From CAYQJL01 sp964573295 (GTDB lineage: Bacteria; Eisenbacteria; RBG-16-71-46; CAIMUX01; WJJG01): 64,000 bases of DNA. This document shows positions 7,545-15,586 of this stretch, piece after piece. Where the stretch lies: positions 10,959-74,958 of the forward strand of contig CAZNJE010000018.1 in the NCBI GenBank assembly GCA_964573295.1. Direction: 5' to 3'. The position numbers were made by a program, and so were the translations under genes. The notes under the pieces are model-generated. The model saw only the letters and a list, made by a program, of their open reading frames with translations. It was not told the DNA's origin and did not search any database. Numbering within the stretch: the stretch's first letter is position 1; the number at the start of each line of letters is the position of its first letter.

Positions 7545-9062
7545 TCATCCCAAAGACTTAGCCCGTGTGGCCCGCGCCCATGCGTAGGCCTCCACGTACT
7601 TGCGCGCCGAGTGTCCCCACGAGAAATCCCGCCGCATCACTCGCGTGATGAGGGCTTTGAAGGCGCGCGACCGGCCATAGGCGGCAAGGGCACGTTCCAG
7701 GGCGGCGCGTAGGGCTCCCGGGCTGTAGTCGGTGAAGACGAAACCGCTGCCGGTACCGCGCTCGGGATCGAACTCCTCGACCGTGTCGGCGAGGCCGCCC
7801 GTGCGCCGCACGATGGGAATGGTGCCGTAGCGCATGCTGTACATCTGGTTCAGGCCGCAGGGTTCATACCGCGAGGGCATGAGGAAGAAGTCCGCACCGG
7901 CCTCGATCAGATGCGCCAGCGGTTCGTCGAATCCCGTGCTGACGGCCACTTGCTTCGGGTAGCGTCGCGCGGCCCGCTTCAGGAGATCCTCGTACTCGCG
8001 CTGCCCACTGCCCAGAACGATCAGACGCACCTCGTGCTCTCGCAGGAACGTGTCCAGAATCTCACTCAGAATGTCGAGGCCCTTCTGCTCGACCAGACGC
8101 CCCACCATGCCGATCACCGGGACATCCTCCCCCGCCGGCAGGTGGGTCACCTCGAGCAAGCGCCTCTTGTTCTCGCGCTTGCGCTGAAAGTCCGAGGGAC
8201 CGTAGTTGTAGGGAATCAAGGAATCGGTCTGCGGATTCCAGTACTGGTCATCGATCCCATTGAGGATCCCCAGCAATCGATCGCTCCGGTCACGCAGCAC
8301 ACCGTCCAGGCCGAACCCGTGCTCGGGGCTCTGAATCTCCTCCGCGTAGGTAGGGCTGACCGTGGTGATCAGATCAGCGTAGTAGAGACCGGTCTTCATC
8401 AGGTTCACGCGGCCGAAATACTCCAGCGGCCCCATGGGGTGAAACTGGTCTTCACGCACGCCCAGCTGGGTGAGCACCTCGCTCACCTCGTCCCGTCCCG
8501 CCGGCTCGGAGAGGTCGGACGGGAAGATCCCCTGGTAGCCCAGATTGTGAATGCTGAAGCAAAGCGCCACGTCGCGAAACACGCCCGCGCCGTGTTCTTC
8601 CCGCATCACCATCGCCAGGAGGCCGAGCTGATAGTCGTTCAGGTTCATCACGTCCGGGACCCACTCGAGCACGGTGCAGGCCACCGGCAGCACACGGCAG
8701 TAGAAGCCGAAGCGGCGAGGGTTGTCGGGCCAGTCCCGGCCGGTCTTGGGGTCCACGTACGGATTCGGGCGGTCGTAGAGCGGGTCGCACTCGAGCAGCA
8801 AGAGGCGCGCCGCACTCCCGGGAATCTCGCCCCGGTAGACCGTCCCGGTAACGATCTGTTTCCCCATCGGCACAGCGACGTCGGCCACCTTTTTCGGATC
8901 GATCTGATCCCAGTGGCGCCGCACCGACGGATAGACCGGCAGGTAGACATAGACCTCGTGGCCCATCTTGGCCAGCTCGCGCGTCAGCGCCCCGGCCACA
9001 TCCGCCAGCCCGCCCACTTTGGCAAAGGGCACCATCTCGGCCGCGGCGTAGAGAATTCTCAT
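7545..9062 (-). CDS. glgA: Glycogen (starch) synthase
   Basis: A 505-residue GT5 enzyme that transfers glucose from ADP- or UDP-glucose to alpha-1,4-glucan. The N-terminus MRILYAAAEMVPFAKVGGLADV holds the KVGGL nucleotide-sugar motif. Further family blocks are SIHNLGYQG, TTVSPTYAEEI, GILNGIDDQYWNP and the C-terminal catalytic region MPSRYEPCGLNQMYSMRYGTIPIVRRTGGL with its acidic Glu. Its ATG overlaps the galT stop in an ATGA arrangement (9059-9062), so the two are translationally coupled. It is the last gene of the long leftward glycan series and faces tRNA-Cys, with only 26 bases between. Glycogen metabolism beside EPS genes suggests shared sugar-phosphate supply, which is inference. Confidence 0.96.
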   Translation of the reverse strand: MRILYAAAEMVPFAKVGGLADVAGALTRELAKMGHEVYVYLPVYPSVRRHWDQIDPKKVADVAVPMGKQIVTGTVYRGEIPGSAARLLLLECDPLYDRPNPYVDPKTGRDWPDNPRRFGFYCRVLPVACTVLEWVPDVMNLNDYQLGLLAMVMREEHGAGVFRDVALCFSIHNLGYQGIFPSDLSEPAGRDEVSEVLTQLGVREDQFHPMGPLEYFGRVNLMKTGLYYADLITTVSPTYAEEIQSPEHGFGLDGVLRDRSDRLLGILNGIDDQYWNPQTDSLIPYNYGPSDFQRKRENKRRLLEVTHLPAGEDVPVIGMVGRLVEQKGLDILSEILDTFLREHEVRLIVLGSGQREYEDLLKRAARRYPKQVAVSTGFDEPLAHLIEAGADFFLMPSRYEPCGLNQMYSMRYGTIPIVRRTGGLADTVEEFDPERGTGSGFVFTDYSPGALRAALERALAAYGRSRAFKALITRVMRRDFSWGHSARKYVEAYAWARATRAKSLG

Positions 9063-10267
9063 GCCGATCCCTCCGTACGGGACTGTGCCTCAGAAGAGTG
9101 CTCACTGGAGGGCCCACTGGAGTGCTCACTGGAGTGCTCACTGGAGGGCCCACTGGAGTGCTCATTGGAGGCCCCACTGGAGTGCTCATTGGAGTGCTCA
9201 CTCGCGGAATACTCTTCGCGGTCTTGCTTTTCCGCAGATCCATCGCCTGAACGTGTATCGTCAACCGGCAAGCGCACGTCCCGCAGGTAGGCGGCGGCGT
9301 CCTCGGGCGGCGTGGGATTGATGTAGAAGCCGGTGCCCCACTCAAACCCTGCAATTCGTGTGAGCTTGGGCATGATCTCCAAGTGCCAGTGATTCTGCTT
9401 CGGCCCGCGCCAGTCGTTGCAGGGCGAGGTGTGCAGAACGAGGTTGTAAGGCGGATCGTGCAAGGCGACGTTCACCCGCGTCAGGGTCTCCTTCAAGATC
9501 CGCGCAAACGCGTAGAAATTCCCCCGGAAGGACTGCTCGAAGTAGGGCTGATGAAGCCTGGGCAGGATCCAGGTTTCAAAGGGGAAGCGCGGAGCGAACG
9601 GTTCGATTGCGATGTACTCGGAGTTCTCGCAGACCACGCGCTTGCCGATCGTGATCTCCTGATCGATGATGTCGCAGTAGATGCAGCGCTCCTTGAGCTC
9701 GAAGTGCTGCTGGCAACCCTCGAGTTCTTCGAGGATCCGGCGCGGGACGATCGGCGTGGCCACGAGCTGGGTGTGCGCATGTTCGAGAGAGGCGCCGGCC
9801 GCTTCGCCGTGGTTCTTGAACAACTGTATGTAGCGGAACCGCTTGTCTCGCGCCAGGTCCACCATCCGGGCTCGGTACGCGGACAACACATAATTGATTT
9901 GCTCGATGGGCTGGCGGCTCAGCTCCAGCGAGTGGTCGGGTGACTCGATGATGACCTCGTGTGCCCCGATGCCGTTCATCTTGTCGTACATGCCCTCGGC
10001 CCGCCGGTCGAGGTCCCCCTCGATCTGCAAAGCCGGAAACTTGTTCGGCACCACACGCACATGCCATCCCGGACCGTTCGACTGCGAGCCGTTCCGGCGG
10101 ATTGCGTAGACCTCCGGCGGCGTCTTGTCCTCGTGCCCCGGACAGAACGGACAGAAACCGCTCAGCTTCCTCGGTACCGTCCGTCCGAAATCCGACGGGC
10201 GCTTGCCGCGCTCGGTCGAGATGATGACCCACCGCCCGACAACCGGGTCCCGGCGCAGTTCGGGCAT
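9059..10267 (-). CDS. galT: Galactose-1-phosphate uridylyltransferase with repeat-derived tail
   Basis: A 402-residue GalT of the HIT superfamily that exchanges UMP between UDP-glucose and galactose-1-phosphate. Zinc-type cysteines appear as CPFC near residue 39 and CIYC near 195. The nucleophile motif is LEHAHTQLVATP (HxHxQ), and WHLEIMPKLTR lies near the C-terminus. The typical enzyme would end near residue 345; here a further 50 residues of SEHSSGPSSEHSS type are encoded by a 12-bp tandem array (9095-9203) just before the stop. The start at 10267 gives MPELRRDPVVGRWVIIS, the expected family N-terminus. It overlaps glgA by four bases and lies six bases after the GlmU-like gene. The tail is probably disordered and dispensable for catalysis. 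Confidence 0.95.
   Translation of the reverse strand: MPELRRDPVVGRWVIISTERGKRPSDFGRTVPRKLSGFCPFCPGHEDKTPPEVYAIRRNGSQSNGPGWHVRVVPNKFPALQIEGDLDRRAEGMYDKMNGIGAHEVIIESPDHSLELSRQPIEQINYVLSAYRARMVDLARDKRFRYIQLFKNHGEAAGASLEHAHTQLVATPIVPRRILEELEGCQQHFELKERCIYCDIIDQEITIGKRVVCENSEYIAIEPFAPRFPFETWILPRLHQPYFEQSFRGNFYAFARILKETLTRVNVALHDPPYNLVLHTSPCNDWRGPKQNHWHLEIMPKLTRIAGFEWGTGFYINPTPPEDAAAYLRDVRLPVDDTRSGDGSAEKQDREEYSASEHSNEHSSGASNEHSSGPSSEHSSEHSSGPSSEHSSEAQSRTEGSA
9095..9203. repeat. 12-bp array coding the GalT C-terminal tail
   Basis: Units of CTGGAGTGCTCA, CTGGAGGGCCCA and CTGGAGGCCCCA, about nine copies. On the minus strand they read Ser-Ser-Glu-His and Ser-Ser-Gly-Pro/Ala. The period divides by three and keeps the galT frame. 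Confidence 0.95.
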
Positions 10268-10272
10268 CGTCG

Positions 10273-11886
10273 TTACCCCCTCTCGCTGGCGATGTAGGTT
10301 TGCCGGGCGTTCGCCGTCAGGGTGAACGCCGCAGCGAGCACCTCCCGGTCGCCCGCGCTAAGCGTGCGGCCGCGCCGATCCATCACCACCGCGGCGGTCT
10401 CGATGAAGCGGTCCCAGTCGTACTCGCTCGCCCACCGGCCACAGCCCCATGCGAAGGACGCTACGTATCGCGGCGCGGGCCCTCCCGCGCCGAAAAGATT
10501 CGCCCCCACGCCGAGCACCGTGCCGGCGCCGAGCAGCGTACCGATCGCGGTCTTGGCATGATCGGCGAGAAAACTGCCGAGCTTGATCCGGCCGGTCACC
10601 TGATCGACCCACTGGCCACCGCCGGCAGCTTGCCCTGTGTAGTCTGAGGCTCCGTCGGCAATGGCATCGGCCGCCGCTCTCGCCGCGGCACCCGCACCAG
10701 CACCGGTACCACCGCCGGCACGACCGCCGACACGACCGCCGACACCAGCACCGGTACCGGCCATTGCTTCGCTGGTCATCGGACCCGCCGCGGGAGAACG
10801 GGATGGCCCGGCCGGCTCGGATGGCTCGGATGGCCCGATTGGGCCGCTTGGCCCACTTGGCCCACTTGGCCCGATTGGGCCGATTGGCCCACTTGGCCCG
10901 CTTGGGCCGATTGGGCCGCTTGGGCCGATTGGGCCGGCCGGGGCAGGCCGATCCTGGCATGCGTTCTGGTGGTCACGCACCCGGATGAGGCCGTAGTTGT
11001 TCTTGAGATCCGAGGTTGTCGTGAGCGCCCCGAGATTGACCCACTGGCCCAGGTAGGAGTGCCCCACGAAGCCGTCGTGCGCCTTGTTGGCGTGTCCGAG
11101 AAACACGGTGGACTCGACCTCGCCGCGCACCTTGCACTGCGGTCCGATGTAGGACGATCCGACCGGTCCCCCCAGGACACGGCTTCCCGGCCCCACGAAG
11201 AGCGGGCCCCTCAAGTTTGAGAAGGGCAGCACACTGGCCCCCGCCGCCAGCACGATGGGGCCGTGCCGGCTGTCGAGTACGCAGGGACCTTCGATGCTCA
11301 CATTCGGTGCGACATGGACTCGCTGTCCACGAACCAGCACGCCTTCGCCGGCCTGGTCCGTATCCAGAACTGTGAACGCATCACCCTCGATCGCCAGCAA
11401 GAGATCGGCATGCAGGTGCTCCTCCAGAGAGGTCACGAGCTCCCACGGATGACGCACCAGGGTGACATTCCCCGCGGGAGCGGCCGCCAGCGTGCCTGGT
11501 AGGGCTTCGTCGGCACCACGGACGATCGCGCGAACACGGTCGGCTGGAAGGGCGGTCCTCAACGCCAGAAGCCGCCCGTCACTGGTCACGAGCGCCGTCT
11601 CGGCAGCCAAGGCTTGAACCCGCGACCAGCTCTCCCTCTCGGCGCGATAGGCGGCGTTGATGTAGAGCCGCTCACCGAGGGTGTCGACCGGCGAAACCTC
11701 GTAAGGCCGGAGATGCTCACGGAGAAGCGACGCGGCGGGGACGACGCCGGTGACGGCCGAGAATCGCTCGCGCAGACTCATGCCGCCGCAAACGAGTTCG
11801 AACAAAGGGCGGCACAGGCCGAGCTGACCCATCTGGGTTGCATGAACGTCTTCGAACAGTGTCACGGGAGGGGTCACTTCACTCAT
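10273..11886 (-). CDS. GlmU-like sugar nucleotidyltransferase with a collagen-like insert
   Basis: The 537-residue protein begins with the N-terminal region of putative sugar nucleotidyltransferases of the GlmU-like family (VTLFEDVHATQMGQLGLCRPLFEL). From about residue 180 it has a left-handed beta-helix of hexapeptides (VHVAPNVSIEGPCVLD, VFLGHANKAHDGFVGHSYLG). The helix is interrupted after LKNNYGLIRV (residue 303) and resumes at GRIKLGSFLADHAKTAIG (about 432). Relatives cross this place with a short loop. Here about 125 extra residues hold 14-15 collagen-like Gly-Pro-Ile/Ser triplets (318-361) and a Gly/Ala-rich run. The family probably makes or binds an activated sugar; true substrate unknown. 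It lies between the SPOR lipoprotein and galT. Confidence 0.8.
   Translation of the reverse strand: MSEVTPPVTLFEDVHATQMGQLGLCRPLFELVCGGMSLRERFSAVTGVVPAASLLREHLRPYEVSPVDTLGERLYINAAYRAERESWSRVQALAAETALVTSDGRLLALRTALPADRVRAIVRGADEALPGTLAAAPAGNVTLVRHPWELVTSLEEHLHADLLLAIEGDAFTVLDTDQAGEGVLVRGQRVHVAPNVSIEGPCVLDSRHGPIVLAAGASVLPFSNLRGPLFVGPGSRVLGGPVGSSYIGPQCKVRGEVESTVFLGHANKAHDGFVGHSYLGQWVNLGALTTTSDLKNNYGLIRVRDHQNACQDRPAPAGPIGPSGPIGPSGPSGPIGPIGPSGPSGPSGPIGPSEPSEPAGPSRSPAAGPMTSEAMAGTGAGVGGRVGGRAGGGTGAGAGAAARAAADAIADGASDYTGQAAGGGQWVDQVTGRIKLGSFLADHAKTAIGTLLGAGTVLGVGANLFGAGGPAPRYVASFAWGCGRWASEYDWDRFIETAAVVMDRRGRTLSAGDREVLAAAFTLTANARQTYIASERG
10800..10945. repeat. 9-bp array coding a collagen-like Gly-Pro-X segment
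   Basis: Repeats of GGCCCGATT / GGCCCACTT type in both orientations of the palindromic core GGGCCC. Read on the minus strand they give Gly-Pro-Ile and Gly-Pro-Ser triplets. Confidence 0.92.
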
Positions 11887-12023
11887 GCTCGGTTCCTGTT
11901 CGTCTCGGCTCCTGTCCGCAACGGGTCTTGTCTAGATCGGTTTCCCGTCGCCTCGGTTTCAGCCTATGTTGGTCCCTGTTCGTCTCGGTTCGTCTCGGTT
12001 CTCGTCGGCAAAGAATTCGCCCT

Positions 12024-13110
12024 CTAGTGAACGTCCTCCGCGGCCGTCTCGGGGGTCTCCGGCGGCAAGGGACAGCGGATGCGGGTGCTGATCACGAAGG
12101 CATCCTTCTGCCCGTGCTCGAGAAGCCGTCCTCGCAGTTGCAGGGCTTCCTCCCGCGTCCGGCAATCGCCGATCCGCACCTTGTAGAGCGAGCCGTCCTC
12201 GACGACATAGACCCTCTGATCCTCACCCGCACACTTGCTCCGCATGCGCTCGGCGAACAACCGGGCGACGCTCTCTCGGGAGGTGGCAAACACCTGTACG
12301 CGGTACCCGAGAATGTCATAGGCCGGTGCGTTCTCTTGTGGTGGACGAGCCGTGGGAACAGCAGCGGCGCGCGAGGCCGTGCCTGGAGCCGGTGGAGTCT
12401 GGGCGGCCCTGGTCGGGGCGACTGGAGTCTGGGCGGCTTCGGTCTGAGCGGCTCTGGTCCGGGCGACTGGAGTCTGGGCGGCTTCGGTCTGAGCGGCTGG
12501 ACTCTGGGCGATCTTTCCCGGCGTGATCGTTCCGCGGGGACTCGGCGGAGCTGCGGCGCCAGGCGCCGGCCGGACCACCGTGGTNNNNNNNNNNNNNNNN
12601 NNNNNNNNNNNNNNNNNNNNNNNNNNNNNNNNNNNNNNNNNNNNNNNNNNNNNNNNNNNNNNNNNNNNNNNNNNNNNNNNNNNNCTCGGGCGCAGCCGAC
12701 CTGGTGTAGGTGGTCTCGGGCGCAGCCGACCTGGTGTAGGTGGTCTCGGGCGCAGCCGACCTGGTGTAGCCGGCGCGTCTGATACTGGCCTCGATCTCAG
12801 ACGGCAACCGGCTGGGAATCTCGGCAGGCATCCGCGGCACCACGCGTCGTTCGGTGGCACACCCGGCCAGCGGAAGGGCGCTCATGAGGAACAAGCCGCT
12901 CGTGAAAGTCAAGCTGCTCGCTACAGTCAGGACGCTCGTGAGCGTCAGGCCGCTCATGACGGTGGAAACGGTGGAAACGGTGGGAACGGTGGGAACGGTG
13001 GGAACGGTGGGAACGCCCGCCGTTGCACCCAGACTCGTCCGCGCGGCTAGCATCCAGCGGCGAACCCGAGGAAGGAAACTCATGCTATCTGTGCGCTTCC
13101 TGGCACGCAT
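12024..13110 (-). CDS. SPOR-domain lipoprotein with repeat-rich linker (spans an assembly gap)
   Basis: Two open frames on either side of the N gap belong to one gene. The N-terminal part starts at ATG 13110 with CAGGAGG six bases upstream. It has a basic N-terminus, a Pro-Thr-Val/Ser-Thr-Val repeat, a hydrophobic stretch and a lipobox ALPLAGC with Cys near residue 84. After it come 10-residue units YTRSAAPETT that run into the gap. The C-terminal part has an Ala/Pro/Thr-rich linker and a SPOR domain (ILGYRVQVFATSRESVARLF, YKVRIGDCRTREEALQL). SPOR domains bind denuded peptidoglycan, so this is probably an outer-membrane lipoprotein reaching the cell wall. The frame change disappears if the gap is a multiple of three, as 30-bp units require. 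Confidence 0.82.
12395..12510. repeat. Degenerate in-frame repeats in the SPOR lipoprotein linker
   Basis: Units of GGTCTGGGCGACTGGAGTCTGGGCGGCTTC type, 15 and 30 bases long, code Ala-Gln-Thr-Pro-Val-Ala and Arg-Ala-Ala-Gln-Thr-Glu segments. Confidence 0.75.
12585..12774. repeat. 30-bp array (YTRSAAPETT) with assembly gap 12585-12684
   Basis: Three 30-bp units (12685-12774) begin directly after the 100-N gap, and the left edge of the gap (ACCGTGGT) is in repeat register. The gap is therefore probably n x 30 bases, a multiple of three, which also reconciles the reading frames of the gene. Confidence 0.9.
12959..13016. repeat. 9-bp array in the lipoprotein leader
   Basis: GGTGGAAAC / GGTGGGAAC repeated about six times; on the minus strand it codes Pro-Thr-Val and Ser-Thr-Val triplets ahead of the hydrophobic core of the signal sequence. 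Confidence 0.92.
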
Positions 13111-13174
13111 CGCAACCTCCTGTTGCTCGTGCGCGTCGCATCCCTGCCGGCAGGGGTGGCGGATCGGACCAGAC

Positions 13175-14332
13175 TCAGATCCAATCGCCAGCGTCTTCGC
13201 GGGGCGTTTGCAGGGCCTCGATGATGGACCGCACTTCATTCGAGCGCTCCTTGGGCAACACCAAGGTCACATCACCGGTTCGAACGACGACCATGTTCTC
13301 GATCCCCAGTGTAACGATTAGACCTTCGTCTGCATAGAGCGCACATCCTTTCGAATCCAGTGCCAGCACCTTTCCGGATGTCGCGTTCGGCCCGTCATCG
13401 GCCAGATCCGCCCAGCGTTCCCAGGTCCCCACATCGTTCCAGGGAAACCGTGCCGGCAACACCTGTACACGATCCGATTTCTCCAGCACGCCAAAATCGA
13501 TCGACTCCGACTCGGCCGCGCGGAAGACCTCGTCGAGCAGACGGCCGGGCTGCTCGACCGTCGAGAGGGGCACGACGAGCTCGTAGAGGGCGGGCAGGTG
13601 ACGGGCGAACTCGTCGAGCAGCGCCTGGGCGCGCCAGAGGAAGATGCCACTGTTCCAGTAGAAGCCGCCTGCGGCCTGGTAACGGCGAGCGGTGTCGAGA
13701 TCGGGCTTTTCGTGGAAGCGGGCCGCACGGTAGGCCCGCGGCGCGGATCCACCGGTGTCGCCGGATGGGCTTTCGGTCCCGCGGGCTAGCCCGTTGCCGG
13801 CGTCGTCTGATCCACCGGTGCCGCCAAAGGGGGGTTCGGTGCCGTGGGTCGGCGCACCACGTTCGATGTAGCCGTAGCCAGTGTCGGGGCGGGTGATCTC
13901 GATACCGAAGGTCACCAGGGCCGACGGTTGAGATTCGATTACCTGGAGGCCGTCATCGACGGTTGCCCAGAACCGCGCCGGGTCGGCGACCAGGTGATCC
14001 GATGGCGCCACGAGCTGCACGGGATTGCGCCCGTCGCGGACGCCCAGCGCGGCGGCCACGGCAAGGGCCGGCGCTGTGTTCCGTCCCACGACCTCCGCAA
14101 TCAGATTCTCCGGCGGGAGTTCGGGAAGGTCGGCGGCGATAGGAGCGACCAGATCAGACCCGGTCACCACACGAATCGACTCGGGCGGCAGCCGGTGGCG
14201 CAGGCGGTCCCAGGTCATGCGCAGCATGGAGCGGTCGCCAAACAGACACAGGAGCTGCTTGGGCCGGTCACGCCGGCTGAGTGGCCAGAAGCGTGTTCCC
14301 CGGCCTCCGGCCAGGATCACCCCTTGAAGCAT
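13175..14332 (-). CDS. manC: Mannose-1-phosphate guanylyltransferase
   Basis: The 385-residue protein makes GDP-mannose from mannose-1-phosphate and GTP. It has the pyrophosphorylase signature ILAGGRGTRFWPLSR with RPKQLL, then VGRNTAPALAVAA, APSDHLV, TGYGYIERG, FHEKPD, YWNSGIFLWR and FPWNDVGTW. It is the monofunctional length; no C-terminal isomerase is present. Between GYGYIERG and RFHEKPD (residues about 160-198) is an extra Gly/Ser/Thr-rich insert made of two copies of a GTE(P/S)PxGxTGGS motif. ATG 14332 is preferred (AAGGGAG five bases upstream) over an in-frame GTG at 14353. It supplies GDP-mannose to the neighbouring glycosyltransferases. Confidence 0.92.
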   Translation of the reverse strand: MLQGVILAGGRGTRFWPLSRRDRPKQLLCLFGDRSMLRMTWDRLRHRLPPESIRVVTGSDLVAPIAADLPELPPENLIAEVVGRNTAPALAVAAALGVRDGRNPVQLVAPSDHLVADPARFWATVDDGLQVIESQPSALVTFGIEITRPDTGYGYIERGAPTHGTEPPFGGTGGSDDAGNGLARGTESPSGDTGGSAPRAYRAARFHEKPDLDTARRYQAAGGFYWNSGIFLWRAQALLDEFARHLPALYELVVPLSTVEQPGRLLDEVFRAAESESIDFGVLEKSDRVQVLPARFPWNDVGTWERWADLADDGPNATSGKVLALDSKGCALYADEGLIVTLGIENMVVVRTGDVTLVLPKERSNEVRSIIEALQTPREDAGDWI

Positions 14333-14382
14333 CCTTACTCCCTTACTTCTCACTCAGGCCATCCGGGGCCCGAACTCGACTG

Positions 14383-14463
14383 GGGACCGGGCCACGCGCG
14401 GGCTGGACTCGCGTGGGAGCCAGGCCACCCGCGAGGCTGGACTCGCGTGGGAGCCGGGCACTC
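14383..14463. repeat. Imperfect duplication between manC and the next glycosyltransferase
   Basis: GGCTGGACTCGCGTGGGAGCC occurs twice, about 40 bases apart, with a related partial copy. Intergenic. Confidence 0.65.
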
Positions 14464-14474
14464 CGGTGCCGGAT

Positions 14475-15578
14475 TCAGCGCCCGTTGACGGCTTTCTCGT
14501 AGACCCGCTCGGTTGCCTCGACCAGTCGCGGCCAGCTGTACTTCTCTTCGGCCAGCGTACGGCAGCGCGCCGCGGTAGCCGTCACCATATCCGGATGGTC
14601 CAGGCACATCTGCAGTTTCGAGCGCAGGTCCTGTACATCCCGAGACTTGAAGGTGATAGCCGAATCCTCGACAACCTCGATATTCTCGGGGATGTCGCTG
14701 GCCACCACGCAGCGGCCGAAGCTCAGTGCCTCGATGAGGGCGATCGACAAGCCCTCCAGGATCGAGGGCTGCACCACCAGATAGGCGTTGCTCCAGAGCT
14801 CCTCGAGCACATCGCCGTAGACGTAGCCGACCATCTTGATACGCTCGTCCCCCCCGCGCAGCCGTTCGAGCGACTGCACGTACGTATCCGAGAAGCTCGA
14901 TCCACCCGCCATGACCAGCTTCGCGTCGGTGTTGATCTTGCGGAACGCCTCGATCAGGTAGTGGCACCCTTTCTCGGGCACCAAACGCCCCACCCACAAT
15001 ATGTAGCGGTCACGGTCGAGCCCCCAGCGTTTGATCCGGTTTGGCGGCCGGATGGTCCCGGGGTTCGTCCCGTTCGGGATCACATTCGTGTCGGCGTCGA
15101 ACCGCTCTTTGAAGTACTTGCCCAGGGTTTCGGAGACGACGATCGTTTCGTTGGGAAACGCCACCGCCGGCCGTTCACAAGCGCGCAGGAACCAGGTGGC
15201 GAACTTCCCCCACTTCCCGCGTTGCCAGTCGAGGCCATGGACGGTGACGACCGTCTTCGAACCCACCACACGGGGCACGGCAGAGAAGAGCGAGGGCCCC
15301 AACGCGTGGTAGTGCACGACATCGTGCTTGTCCAGCAAGCTGTAGAGCGTCGTCAGCGCGCAGTGGGAAAACGCGTCCATGTGCTTCGTACGAACGCTCG
15401 GAATCCGCCGGTTGCGCACACCGCGGTACGGACCCCGGTGATGGGAGTAGTAGAAGCGGCTGAAGACGGTTACGTCGTGGCCGCGCTGGACCAGCCGGGT
15501 GGCGATCTCCTCCACGTGGCGCTCGATGCCGCCGTAGGTGGCCGGGATCCCCTTCTGTCCGATCATCGCGATCTTCAT
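14475..15578 (-). CDS. GT4 glycosyltransferase (DUF1972-type N-terminus)
   Basis: The 367-residue product starts MKIAMIGQKGIPATYGGIERHVEEIA, typical of GT-B retaining glycosyltransferases of the DUF1972/rhamnosyltransferase-like group. The C-terminal donor-binding half has ILWVGRLVPEKGCHYLIEAF and PSILEGLSIALIEALSFG with the EX7E acidic pair. It should add a sugar from a nucleotide donor to a lipid-linked repeat unit at the inner face of the membrane. The ATG at 15578 lies eight bases after the stop of the upstream glycosyltransferase; an open extension to 15617 overlaps that gene and is less likely. Donor and linkage cannot be read from the sequence. Confidence 0.88.
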   Translation of the reverse strand: MKIAMIGQKGIPATYGGIERHVEEIATRLVQRGHDVTVFSRFYYSHHRGPYRGVRNRRIPSVRTKHMDAFSHCALTTLYSLLDKHDVVHYHALGPSLFSAVPRVVGSKTVVTVHGLDWQRGKWGKFATWFLRACERPAVAFPNETIVVSETLGKYFKERFDADTNVIPNGTNPGTIRPPNRIKRWGLDRDRYILWVGRLVPEKGCHYLIEAFRKINTDAKLVMAGGSSFSDTYVQSLERLRGGDERIKMVGYVYGDVLEELWSNAYLVVQPSILEGLSIALIEALSFGRCVVASDIPENIEVVEDSAITFKSRDVQDLRSKLQMCLDHPDMVTATAARCRTLAEEKYSWPRLVEATERVYEKAVNGR

Positions 15579-15586
15579 CCGCGCAC

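Noticed and set aside
12316..13239. SPOR lipoprotein as a frameshifted pseudogene
   Set aside because: The frame change is explained by the 100-N placeholder in an array whose unit is divisible by three.
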